This document shows positions 17,745-26,066 of a stretch of DNA of 64,000 nucleotides, one piece after another. Every line of letters begins with the position of its first letter. Position 1 is the stretch's first letter. Made by a program: the position numbers and the translations under genes. Below the pieces are notes generated by a model. That model did no database searches. It was not told the DNA's origin and worked only from the letters and a program-made list of their open reading frames with translations. The DNA is taken from assembly GCA_029319145.1 (NCBI GenBank), contig CP119753.1:2356001-2420000 (forward strand), given 5' to 3'. Source of the stretch: Microbacter sp. GSS18 (lineage in GTDB: Bacteria > Actinomycetota > Actinomycetes > Actinomycetales > Microbacteriaceae).

Positions 17745-17996
17745 ACGGACGGGCGGACGATCTGTCGCATCACGGCGCGAAGCGGTGATCAGAGGTTCAT
17801 GCCGCCGAGGATACGCCCGCATTTCCGCGCCGTTACACAGCGTCGGACGAAGTGTCCGAGAGCCGTCGCCACACCCCCGAATCGTCCGGTTAGCTCCGCC
17901 CGCCATTGCATCATCTGAGACCAGATGTATTGAATGACCCAACACGTTCCACGACCGCGCACGGCAGCGCGGTGAGACCAGGAGGGCCCGGCAGAG
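17745..17996. other. regulatory region upstream of the pot operon
   Basis: This 252-bp gap holds an inverted repeat TCGGAC/GTCCGA at 17843-17859 (5-base loop), the promoter and operator at 17906-17933, and the ribosome site GGAGGG near 17981. I see no gene in it. Confidence 0.6.
17906..17933 (+). promoter_or_regulatory. pot operon promoter with palindromic operator in its spacer
   Basis: TTGCAT (17906-17911) and TATTGA (17928-17933) are separated by exactly 16 bp, and those 16 bp are a palindrome with arms CATCTG (17912-17917) and CAGATG (17922-17927) around AGAC. A dimeric repressor bound there would block RNA polymerase. Confidence 0.6.
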
Positions 17997-19160
17997 GTGA
18001 CCACGGCAACCGAGACCGACACGGCGGCAGCGTCCGCCCCGATCGACGGACGCGGGGCCGTGCGCCTCGAGGGCGTCACCAAGCGATACGGCGATGCCGT
18101 GGCGGTGGACAACCTGTCCCTGTCGATCGAGCCCGGCGAGTTCATCTCGTTCCTCGGGCCGTCCGGCTGCGGCAAGACCACGACGCTCCGGATGATCGCA
18201 GGATTCGAGCACCCGGATGAGGGCTCGATCAGCATCTCGGGCGCCTCGGTGCTGAACGTCCCGCCCTACCGGCGCGACGTCAACACGGTCTTCCAGGCCT
18301 ACGCGCTGTTCCCCCACCGCTCGGTCGCCGAGAACGTCGCGTACGGCCTGCAGCAGCGCCGCACCCCGAAGTCCGAAGTTCGCGAGCGCGTCAGCCAGGC
18401 GCTCGACATGGTGCAGATGCGCCACTTCGCCGACCGCAAGCCGACGCAGCTCTCGGGTGGCCAGCAGCAGCGCGTCGCGCTCGCCCGCGCCCTGGTCAAC
18501 CGCCCCGCCGTGCTCCTCCTCGACGAGCCGCTCGGGGCGCTCGACCGCCAGCTGCGCGAGGAGATGCAGCTCGAGCTGAAGCTGCTGCAGTCGCGCCTGG
18601 GCATCACGTTCGTCTTCGTCACGCACGACCAGGGCGAGGCGCTGTCGATGAGCGACCGCATCGCGATCATGCGGGCCGGTCACATCGAGCAGCTCGCCGA
18701 CGCCGACACGGTCTACGCGCGTCCTGCTTCGGCATACGTCGCGGCGTTCGTCGGCCAGCAGAACTTCTTCCACGGCGACGCCGCCGAGGCCGGCGCGGCC
18801 GTCGCCTCGCCCCACGCGCTGGTGCGCGGAACGGCGCCGGCCCTCGCCGGCGCGACCCGCGGCGAGGCCGCGGTACGCCCGGAGTTCATCACGATCGAGA
18901 CCGCGCCCGAGGGAACCGCCACCGAGGCCAACACCGTCCGCGGCGACCTCATCGGGGTCTCGCACCTCGGCGACACGATGCAGTACCTCGTCCGGCTCGG
19001 CGACGACCAGAGCCTCATCGTGCGGCGTCCCACGCCCATCGCACCCTCGCTGCGCGTCGGTGACTCCGTCCTGTGCTCCTGGAGCGCCGAGAACGTCCTG
19101 CTCTTCCCGTCCGACGACTCCGCCGAGCAGGGCGGCTACATCGCACCGCCCACCCACTGA
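17997..19160 (+). CDS. potA: spermidine/putrescine-type ABC transporter ATPase
   Basis: The 387-residue ATPase energises uptake by the downstream permeases. It has Walker [10 protein letters not shown], the Q-loop [12 protein letters not shown], signature [15 protein letters not shown], Walker [12 protein letters not shown] and the switch His, then a C-terminal TOBE regulatory domain. That is the PotA arrangement of the MOI/CUT1-like polyamine and iron family. Start is GTG 17997 with GGAGGG about ten bases upstream. It is the first gene of potADBC and has the best-defined promoter in the window. Confidence 0.92.
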   Translation: MTTATETDTAAASAPIDGRGAVRLEGVTKRYGDAVAVDNLSLSIEPGEFISFLGPSGCGKTTTLRMIAGFEHPDEGSISISGASVLNVPPYRRDVNTVFQAYALFPHRSVAENVAYGLQQRRTPKSEVRERVSQALDMVQMRHFADRKPTQLSGGQQQRVALARALVNRPAVLLLDEPLGALDRQLREEMQLELKLLQSRLGITFVFVTHDQGEALSMSDRIAIMRAGHIEQLADADTVYARPASAYVAAFVGQQNFFHGDAAEAGAAVASPHALVRGTAPALAGATRGEAAVRPEFITIETAPEGTATEANTVRGDLIGVSHLGDTMQYLVRLGDDQSLIVRRPTPIAPSLRVGDSVLCSWSAENVLLFPSDDSAEQGGYIAPPTH

Positions 19161-19197
19161 CCCCGCACCACCGCCTCCCCACCCGAAGGAGAACCCG

Positions 19198-20391
19198 ATG
19201 TCCGACATCCACAGCACCGTGCGCATCCTCGCCCCCGAAGGCAAAGCGCAGGCAATCATGCGCGAGGTCTCGCGCCGCCGCTTCCTGAGCGTCGCAGCGA
19301 TCACGGGCAGCGCCGCGTTCCTCGCCGCCTGCTCCAGCGGCGGCACCGACGGCGGCACCGCCGCCGAGCCCCAGGCCACCGGCGGCGCGCTCGAGGACAA
19401 CCTCTCGATCTACACGTGGGGCGACTACGACTCCCCCGACGTCCTGGCGAACTTCACCGACGAGCTCGGCCCGACCATCACGATGGACTCGTACTCGTCG
19501 AACGAGGAGCTCATCGCCAAGCTGGTCGCCGCGAAGGGCACCTCGGGCTACGACATCGTCGTCCCGACCGGCGTCTTCGTCCCGCAGATGATCGAGAACG
19601 GCCTGCTCGAGAAGCTCAACAAGGACCTGCTCCCGAACATGGAGAACCTCGACGCGGCCTACCTCGGCCGTGCCTGGGACCCGACCAACGACTACACCGT
19701 CTGCAAGGCGTGGGGCACCACCGGCTACGTCTACGACAAGACCGTCATCACGCGCGAGCTGACGACGTGGGACGACTTCTTCGACGCCGCCCAGAACGAG
19801 GCCAGCGGCAAGACGTCGATGTCGGACGACCCGGCCGGGATCATCGGTTCGTACTTCTGGGCCCGGGACATGGACTGGAACACCCAGGACTCCGCCGAGC
19901 TCGACGCGTGCGAGGACTTCCTCGTCAACGAGATCGCCCCCCACATCTCGGCGTTCGACTCCTACCCCGGCTCGGGCGGCATCCCGCAGGCCACGCACGT
20001 GCTGATGCAGGCGTGGAACGGCGACGCGCGCCTGGGCATCCAGGAGTCGCCCGACCCCGAGCGCTGGCAGTGGGTCCTCCCCGGCCCGCAGACCGAGCTG
20101 TGGATGGACAACTGGGCGATCGCGGCGGGCGCACCCCACCCCGAGGCCGCGCACGCGTTCATCAACTGGTCGATGACGCCCGAGAACCTGCTGCTGAACC
20201 TCGACTACGTCGGCTTCAACGTCGGCGGCAAGGACATGGAGCAGGCGGCTGCCGACGAGGGTCTCGACCTTCTCGACATGATCTTCTTCACGCCCGAGCA
20301 GCTGGCGACCATGCACGAGCAGGAGCTCAACGACTCGCAGCAGCGCCGCGTCGAGATCTATTCCGCGATGAAGGCCGCGGCCGGTGCGTAA
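19198..20391 (+). CDS. potD: polyamine-type substrate-binding lipoprotein
   Basis: The 397-residue protein has a long N-terminal extension, then SRRRFLSVAAITGSAAFLAAC: twin arginines plus a lipobox with Cys45 as the lipidation site. This suggests Tat-dependent export and a membrane-anchored lipoprotein. The mature part (NLSIYTWGDYDSPDVLANF.. and EELIAKL..GYDIVVPTG) matches PotD/PotF proteins that bind spermidine or putrescine. ATG 19198 has AAGGAGAA upstream. It overlaps potB by eight bases. The ligand is inferred from family and from neighbouring amine catabolism genes. Confidence 0.92.
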   Translation: MSDIHSTVRILAPEGKAQAIMREVSRRRFLSVAAITGSAAFLAACSSGGTDGGTAAEPQATGGALEDNLSIYTWGDYDSPDVLANFTDELGPTITMDSYSSNEELIAKLVAAKGTSGYDIVVPTGVFVPQMIENGLLEKLNKDLLPNMENLDAAYLGRAWDPTNDYTVCKAWGTTGYVYDKTVITRELTTWDDFFDAAQNEASGKTSMSDDPAGIIGSYFWARDMDWNTQDSAELDACEDFLVNEIAPHISAFDSYPGSGGIPQATHVLMQAWNGDARLGIQESPDPERWQWVLPGPQTELWMDNWAIAAGAPHPEAAHAFINWSMTPENLLLNLDYVGFNVGGKDMEQAAADEGLDLLDMIFFTPEQLATMHEQELNDSQQRRVEIYSAMKAAAGA

Positions 20392-21331
20392 GACCCGTTC
20401 GGCAGGAGCCGCGCTCGCCATTCCGGCGTGGGCGTGGCTCCTGCTGTTCTTCGTCGCCCCGGTGCTGATGGTCGTGTACTTCAGCTTCGGCTACAAGCCG
20501 GGGATCTTCGGCACCCACGCCACCGACATCCTGTCGTTCGACCGGTATGTCGAGGCGCTGTCGCCGACCTTCTTCACCACATTCCAGAACACGCTGTGGG
20601 TGGGCGTTGCCGGCACGGTGCTGTGCTTCCTCGTCGGCGCGCCGGTCGCCTACTGGATGGCCCTCAAGGTGCGCCCCGAACGCCGCGGTCTGCTGATCGC
20701 GCTCGTGCTCGTGCCGTTCTGGACGAACTTCCTCGTGCGCACGATCGGGTGGCAGATCATCCTGTCTCCTGAGGGTGCGGTCTCGCAGTTCCTCTCGCCG
20801 ATCCTCGGCGGCCCGATCGACCTGCTGTTCACGCGCGAGGCGGTGCTGCTGGGCGTCGTCTACAACTACCTGCCGCTGATGATCCTGCCCCTGTTCGTCG
20901 CGTTCGACCGCGTCGGACCCGCGCTGCGCGAGGCCTCGAAGGACCTCGGCGCGGGCAAGATCATGACGTTCTTCCGCGTCACGCTCCCGCTGTCGCAGCC
21001 CGGCATCATCGCCGGCGTCCTGCTGGTGTTCATCCCCCTGATGGGCGACTACATCACCGCGACGGTGCTCGGCGGCGCGAAGGGCAACATGGTCGGCCAG
21101 CTCGTGGCCGCGCAGTTCCAGACGGCGCAGAACTGGGCACTCGGCTCGGCGATGGCCGTCGTGCTGATGCTGGTCATCACGCTGACCATCGGGGTGTGCG
21201 CACTGATCATCTACCTCATCGCACTGCCGTTCCGCATGCGCAACCGCCTCGTCCTCGGCCCGGCCGACGCGCAGGGGACGACTGCCGCAGCCACTGGGAC
21301 CGCCAAGACCCCCGCGGAGGTGTCGTCGTGA
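20384..21331 (+). CDS. potB: ABC transporter permease PotB-like
   Basis: A 315-residue inner-membrane permease with six helices. The cytoplasmic EAA loop (ALREASKDLGAGKIMTFFRVTLPLSQPGI) that docks on the ATPase is clear. Start GTG 20384 lies inside the end of potD (8-base overlap), and the stop overlaps the GTG of potC, so all four pot genes are one transcript. Confidence 0.92.
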   Translation: MRKTRSAGAALAIPAWAWLLLFFVAPVLMVVYFSFGYKPGIFGTHATDILSFDRYVEALSPTFFTTFQNTLWVGVAGTVLCFLVGAPVAYWMALKVRPERRGLLIALVLVPFWTNFLVRTIGWQIILSPEGAVSQFLSPILGGPIDLLFTREAVLLGVVYNYLPLMILPLFVAFDRVGPALREASKDLGAGKIMTFFRVTLPLSQPGIIAGVLLVFIPLMGDYITATVLGGAKGNMVGQLVAAQFQTAQNWALGSAMAVVLMLVITLTIGVCALIIYLIALPFRMRNRLVLGPADAQGTTAAATGTAKTPAEVSS

Positions 21332-22242
21332 CCATGACGAAGACCGAGGCGATCGCGCGCCTCGACGAGCCCGAGACCGGCGCCAAGGTGCGGCGCGCCC
21401 GCTCCCCCAAGTCGTGGTCGGACATCGCGCTGAACGTGTGGGGCCTCCTCGTGCTGCTCTTCCTGTTCGCGCCGATCATCGTGATCGTCATCTATTCGTT
21501 CAACACCGGCCGCCTGCTGATCTCGTGGGACGGGTTCGGGTTCGACGCGTTCCTGACGATCCTCGAGAAGCCCGCGATCCAGAACGCCGTGCGGGTGTCG
21601 CTGATCACCGCGTTCATCGCGGCCATCATCGCCACCGCCCTCGGGACGCTCGCCGGCATCGCAATGGCGCGGCATCCCGGCAAGTGGACGTGGTGGTTCC
21701 TGGGCCTGCTGCTGTTCACCTCGGTGACCCCCGAGATCGTCGACGCCGTCGCGCTGCTGCCCTGGATGGTGTTCCTCGGCCAGGACCTCGGCATGAGCAT
21801 CTTCAGCGACGGCATCGTGCGTCTGTCGATCGGCTCGTCGCTGTTCGCCACCGCCGTGGTGTCGTACATCGTCCGCGCACGCCTGGTCGGCCAGGACGCG
21901 AACCTCGAAGAGGCCTCGGGCGACCTGTACGCCAAACCTCTCGCGACATTCATGAAGGTGACGCTGCCGCTGGCGATGCCCGCGGTCCTGGCCGGCTTCC
22001 TGCTCGCGTTCACGCTGGGCCTGGACAACACGATCATCGCCTCGTTCGTGCAGGTCTCGGGAACCACGCCGTGGCCGGTGTACGTCCTCAGCGCCGTGCG
22101 CTCGGGCATGCGACCCGAGATCGCGGCCGTCTCGACGATCATGCTGCTGCTCACACTGGTGGCGCTGGCCGTCGTGGCACTCGTCCTCAAGCGCGCGGGC
22201 GACTCGGCCACCGACATCGCGCGCACCATGGCCGGCGGCTGA
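21328..22242 (+). CDS. potC: ABC transporter permease PotC-like
   Basis: A 304-residue permease, partner of PotB, with its EAA loop in NLEEASGDLYAKPLATFMKVTLPLAMPAV. GTG 21328 is chosen over the in-frame ATG 21334 because GGAGG (21316-21320) is seven bases from the GTG and the GTGA overlap with the potB stop gives coupling. The substrate follows that of the operon. Confidence 0.9.
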   Translation: MTMTKTEAIARLDEPETGAKVRRARSPKSWSDIALNVWGLLVLLFLFAPIIVIVIYSFNTGRLLISWDGFGFDAFLTILEKPAIQNAVRVSLITAFIAAIIATALGTLAGIAMARHPGKWTWWFLGLLLFTSVTPEIVDAVALLPWMVFLGQDLGMSIFSDGIVRLSIGSSLFATAVVSYIVRARLVGQDANLEEASGDLYAKPLATFMKVTLPLAMPAVLAGFLLAFTLGLDNTIIASFVQVSGTTPWPVYVLSAVRSGMRPEIAAVSTIMLLLTLVALAVVALVLKRAGDSATDIARTMAGG

Positions 22243-22251
22243 ACCGCCGCC

Positions 22252-22330
22252 CTCGTCTCGCTGCCCCTGTTCAGCGATCGACCCCGTGTTCTCCGGGCTC
22301 CGGTCGTTGGACGGGGAGCGACGAGACGAG
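22252..22330 (+). other. long-range stem between potC and the amidohydrolase
   Basis: CTCGTCTCG (22252-22260) pairs with CGAGACGAG (22322-22330), with further partial pairing of CCCC and GGGG inside. It could end or attenuate the pot transcript before the next gene. Confidence 0.4.
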
Positions 22331-22378
22331 CCGCAGCGCGTCTCGATCCGCCAGCGTCCGCACCAAGGAGTCCCACCC

Positions 22379-24085
22379 ATGCCCCACGCCGATCTCGTCT
22401 TCACCGGCGGTCCCGTCTTCACCGCGAACACGGTGCGATCGCGCACCAGCTTCGTCGCCGTCAGGGACGGCCGGATCATCGCGGTCGGCGGCGACCGGGT
22501 CAGCGACCTCATCGGACCGGACACCGAGGTCGTCGACCTCGCGGGGAAGATGCTGATCCCCGGCTTCCAGGACGCGCACGTCCACCCGGTCTGGGGCGGC
22601 CTCGACATGCTGCGCTGCGACCTGTCCGAGCTCCACACCGCGGACGAGTACCTCGCCGCCATCGCGGCGTACTCGGCCGCCCATCCCGACGACGAGTGGG
22701 TGCTCGGCGGCGGCTGGAACATGGCGGCCTTCCCGGGCGGCACGCCGACGGCAGCCGCGCTCGACGCCGTGGTGCCCGACCGGCCGGCGTTCATCCCCAA
22801 CCGCGACGGGCACGGCGCATGGGTGAATTCGGCCGCGCTGCGGCTCGCCGGCATCGACACGAGCACCCCCGACCCCGCCGACGGCCGCATCGAGCGCGAC
22901 GCCGACGGCAACCCGTCCGGCACGCTGCACGAAGGCGCCATGAGCCTCGTGAACCGGTACATGCCCGAAGAGCCGCTGGAGCGGCTCACCGAGGCCCTGC
23001 TTCTGGCCCAGCGCCGTCTGCACTCCCTCGGCATCACCGGCTGGCAGGACGCCATCGTCGGAACCTATGGCGATTCCGGCGACCCCGCCCCCGCGTACAT
23101 GAAGGCCGTCGCCGACGGCGACCTCACCGCGCGGGTGGTCGGCGCCCTGTGGTGGGACCGCACCGCGGGCCTGGAGCAGATCCCCGAGCTGATCGCCAAG
23201 CGCGAGAAGTTCCAGGGCGGCCGCTTCGCCGCCACGAGCATCAAGATCATGCAGGACGGTGTGCCCGAGAACTTCACGGCGTCGATGCTCGAGCCCTACT
23301 GCGACGGGCACGGCCACCGCACCGACAACTCCGGCATCTCGTTCGTGCCGCCCGAGATCCTGAACGAGGCCGTCGCCCAGCTGGACGCCGCCGGCTTCCA
23401 GGTGCACTTCCACGCGATCGGCGACCGCGCCGTGCGCGAGTGCCTGGATGCCGTCGAGCACGCCATCGCGCGCAATGGCCGCGGCGACAACCGCCACCAC
23501 ATCTCGCACATCCAGGTCGTGCACCCCGAGGACATCCGCCGCTTCCGCGAACTCGGCGTGGCCGCGAACATGCAGATGCTGTGGGCGACTCTGGCGCCGC
23601 AGATGGTCGAGCTGAACATGCCGTTCCTCGGCGACACGCGCAGCGCATGGCAGTACCCGTTCGGCGACCTGCTGCGCAGCGGTGCCGTGCTGGCCGCGGG
23701 CAGCGACTGGTCGGTGACCTCGCCCGACCCGCTCGCGGCGATCCACGTCGCGGTCAACCGGATGTCGGGCCCCGGCCATGAAGAAGGCGACACCGAGCCG
23801 TTCCTGCCCGCACAGGCGATCGACCTCGGGACCGCCCTGACCGCCTACACGGCCGGCTCGGCCTGGGTGAACCACCTCGACGACGTGACCGGGACGATCG
23901 AGGTCGGCAAGCTCGCCGACCTCGTGGTGCTCGACCGCGACCCGTTCGCGGGGCCCGCCGACGAGATCGGCGCGACCCGCGTGCTCCAGACCTTCGTCGA
24001 AGGCGAGCGCGTGTACGCCGCCGACGCCGCGACCCCCGGCATTCCCCCCGGCCGGGTCGCCGGCGCCCCGCTCTCGGCGGTCTGA
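22379..24085 (+). CDS. YtcJ-type metal-dependent amidohydrolase
   Basis: This 568-residue enzyme of the amidohydrolase superfamily has the first metal ligands in PGFQDAHVHPVWGG, further His ligands in QVHFHAIGD and HISHIQVVHPED, and the catalytic Asp in AAGSDWSVTSPDP. The C-terminal GKLADLVVLDRDPF closes the composite beta-sandwich. YtcJ/NfdA-like enzymes hydrolyse N-substituted amides or formamides. Placed between a polyamine-type transporter and an amine oxidase, it may deacylate N-acylated amines. ATG 22379 has AAGGAG eight bases upstream. It could be in the pot transcript or separately expressed. Confidence 0.88.
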   Translation: MPHADLVFTGGPVFTANTVRSRTSFVAVRDGRIIAVGGDRVSDLIGPDTEVVDLAGKMLIPGFQDAHVHPVWGGLDMLRCDLSELHTADEYLAAIAAYSAAHPDDEWVLGGGWNMAAFPGGTPTAAALDAVVPDRPAFIPNRDGHGAWVNSAALRLAGIDTSTPDPADGRIERDADGNPSGTLHEGAMSLVNRYMPEEPLERLTEALLLAQRRLHSLGITGWQDAIVGTYGDSGDPAPAYMKAVADGDLTARVVGALWWDRTAGLEQIPELIAKREKFQGGRFAATSIKIMQDGVPENFTASMLEPYCDGHGHRTDNSGISFVPPEILNEAVAQLDAAGFQVHFHAIGDRAVRECLDAVEHAIARNGRGDNRHHISHIQVVHPEDIRRFRELGVAANMQMLWATLAPQMVELNMPFLGDTRSAWQYPFGDLLRSGAVLAAGSDWSVTSPDPLAAIHVAVNRMSGPGHEEGDTEPFLPAQAIDLGTALTAYTAGSAWVNHLDDVTGTIEVGKLADLVVLDRDPFAGPADEIGATRVLQTFVEGERVYAADAATPGIPPGRVAGAPLSAV

Positions 24086-24116
24086 CACCCCGGCATCCCC
24101 CCGGGCCGGGGTACCG

Positions 24117-24167
24117 TGTCCCACTTTTCGCCGCTTCTGGCGAAGCCAGGCGGCGAAAAGTGGGACA
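24117..24167. repeat. palindromic element, copy A (TGTCCCACTT family)
   Basis: Two perfect 18-base arms, TGTCCCACTTTTCGCCGC (24117-24134) and its complement (24150-24167), enclose a 2-base bulge (TT) and an inner 5-bp stem CTGGC/GCCAG with a GAA triloop. It lies 31 bp after the amidohydrolase stop. A relative with the same architecture is at 61743-61795. Confidence 0.9.
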
Positions 24168-24266
24168 TGATCACAGAGACACCGGCATCACCGCCCACCA
24201 GAGCCCTCCGACCAGATACCAGAAACCGCCGGATGCCGTCCGGCCACCGAACAGGGAGTGATAGCC

Positions 24267-25697
24267 GTGGGCACCACGGTCTTCGAACGTCAGCGACCCG
24301 CTGACTCCGTCATCCGACACAGCCTCGACCGTTCCGCGCACAGCGCCTTCTGGCTCGACGATCTGCCCGAGAGCCTCACCCCCCACCGTCCGCCGCTCGC
24401 GGGCGAGCACGAGGCGGATCTCGTCGTCGTCGGCGCCGGCTACACCGGCCTGTGGACGGCCATGCTCGCCCTGCGCCGCAGCCCCGGCATCCGCGTCGCG
24501 ATCGTGGAGGCGAAGACCGTCGGCTGGGCCGCGTCGGGACGCAACGGCGGCTTCTGCGAGGCGAGCATCACCCACGGGTACGACAACGGGGCAAGCCGCT
24601 GGCCCGACGAGATCGACGTGCTCGAGCGGCTCGGCATGGAGAACCTCGACGCCTTCGAGGCCGACCTGGCCGAGTGGGGCGTCGACGCGCAGTTCGAGCG
24701 CGTCGGCGAACTCGACGTCGCCGTCGAGCCGTACCAGCTCGAGTGGCTGCACGAGGAGATGGAGCACGCCGACGAGCACACGGTCTTCCTCGACGAGGCC
24801 GCGGTGCAGGCGTCCATCGCCTCCCCCACCTATCTCGGCGCCGTCTGGCACCAGCGCAACAACGCGATCCTGCACCCGGCACGGCTGGCCGCGGGCCTGG
24901 CCTCGGCGGCCGAGGATCGGGGCGCGACGATCTTCGAGCACTCGCGCGCGACCGGCATCGACTCCGGCGGCGCGAAGGTGCGCGTCACGACGGACGCGGG
25001 CGCGGTGACCGCCGACCGCGTGGTCCTCGCCACCAACGTGTTCCCGTCGCTGCTGCGGCGCAACAGCCTCATGACGGTGCCGGTCTACGACTACGTGCTC
25101 ATGACCGACCCGCTCACGGACGAGCAGTGGGATGCCGTCGGCTGGCGCGACCGCCAGGGGATCGGCGACATGGCCAACCAGTTCCACTACTACCGGCCCA
25201 CTCAGGACGGCCGGATCCTCTTCGGCGGCTACGACGCCGTCTACCACTACGGCCGCAAGGTCCGCAGCTCGTATGAGGACCGGCCGGAGTCGTGGGAGAA
25301 GCTCGCGAGCCACTTCTTCACGACGTTCCCGCAGCTCGAGGGGCTGCGCTTCAGCCACCGGTGGGCGGGCGCCATCGACACCTCGACGCAGTTCTGCGCG
25401 TTCTTCGGCACCGCCCGCAAGGGCCGCGTCGCCTACGCCGCGGGCTTCACCGGGCTGGGCGTGGGCGCGGCCCGCTTCGCGGGCGAGGTCATGCTCGACC
25501 TGCTGGAGGGCGAGAAGACCGAGCGCACGCAGCTCGAGATGGTGCGCAAGCGCCCCCTGCCCTTCCCGCCCGAACCCGCCGCCTCGATCGGCATCAACGC
25601 CACCCGCTGGTCGCTCGACCGCGCCGACCACAACGGCGGCAAGCGCAACGTCCTGCTCAAGACCCTCGATGCGGTCGGATTGGGATTCGACTCGTGA
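24267..25697 (+). CDS. FAD-dependent amine oxidoreductase (PuuB/DAO family)
   Basis: The 476-residue flavoenzyme has the dinucleotide-binding motif DLVVVGAGYTGLWTAM near residue 50 and WAASGRNGGF, the FAD-contact signature of the DAO/gamma-glutamylputrescine oxidase family. The C-terminal FAGEVMLDLL segment also fits. It probably oxidises an amine or N-substituted amino acid to an aldehyde plus ammonia and peroxide. GTG 24267 is preferred over GTG 24258 because AGGGAG would abut the latter. Its stop overlaps the cupin start (GTGA). Confidence 0.85.
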   Translation: MGTTVFERQRPADSVIRHSLDRSAHSAFWLDDLPESLTPHRPPLAGEHEADLVVVGAGYTGLWTAMLALRRSPGIRVAIVEAKTVGWAASGRNGGFCEASITHGYDNGASRWPDEIDVLERLGMENLDAFEADLAEWGVDAQFERVGELDVAVEPYQLEWLHEEMEHADEHTVFLDEAAVQASIASPTYLGAVWHQRNNAILHPARLAAGLASAAEDRGATIFEHSRATGIDSGGAKVRVTTDAGAVTADRVVLATNVFPSLLRRNSLMTVPVYDYVLMTDPLTDEQWDAVGWRDRQGIGDMANQFHYYRPTQDGRILFGGYDAVYHYGRKVRSSYEDRPESWEKLASHFFTTFPQLEGLRFSHRWAGAIDTSTQFCAFFGTARKGRVAYAAGFTGLGVGAARFAGEVMLDLLEGEKTERTQLEMVRKRPLPFPPEPAASIGINATRWSLDRADHNGGKRNVLLKTLDAVGLGFDS

Positions 25698-26050
25698 GCA
25701 CCGCCCCGCTGAAACCCGCGGTCCTCCTCGACGCGGTCGGCCTCTCGCTCGCGCACGAACCGGTGCCTGCGGACCAGATCGTCGCCGGTGCTCCCGCGAC
25801 GGGCTACGCCGCACTCGACGACGGCGAAGGCCGCGAGATCGGCGTGTGGGAGATGACGGTCGGCGCCATGAGCGACACCGAAGTGGACGAGGTGTTCGTC
25901 GTGCTCACCGGAAGCGCGACGATCGAGTTCGTCTCACCTGCCCAGCCGCCTATCGAGCTGCGTCCCGGATCCGTCGTGCGCCTCGACGACGGCATGCAGA
26001 CGGTGTGGACCGTGCGAGAGACGCTGCGCAAGATCTTCATCGCCCGCTGA
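25694..26050 (+). CDS. cupin-domain protein
   Basis: A 118-residue single-domain beta-barrel protein. The segment DTEVDEVFVVLTGSATIEF, then RPGSVVRLDDGMQTVWTV, is the cupin motif pair of the DUF861/EutQ-like group. Metal ligands are sparse: Glu residues are present but the first motif lacks the usual His pair, so it may be a binding protein rather than an oxygenase. It is translationally coupled to the FAD enzyme upstream and lies 16 bp before the peptidase gene, so it probably acts in the same amine pathway. Confidence 0.8.
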   Translation: MSTAPLKPAVLLDAVGLSLAHEPVPADQIVAGAPATGYAALDDGEGREIGVWEMTVGAMSDTEVDEVFVVLTGSATIEFVSPAQPPIELRPGSVVRLDDGMQTVWTVRETLRKIFIAR

Positions 26051-26066
26051 GAACGAGGATCCCGCC

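Noticed and set aside
17745..17790. 15-codon frame beginning in the nei2 stop codon
   Set aside because: It has no ribosome site and no notable composition; chance is the simplest explanation.
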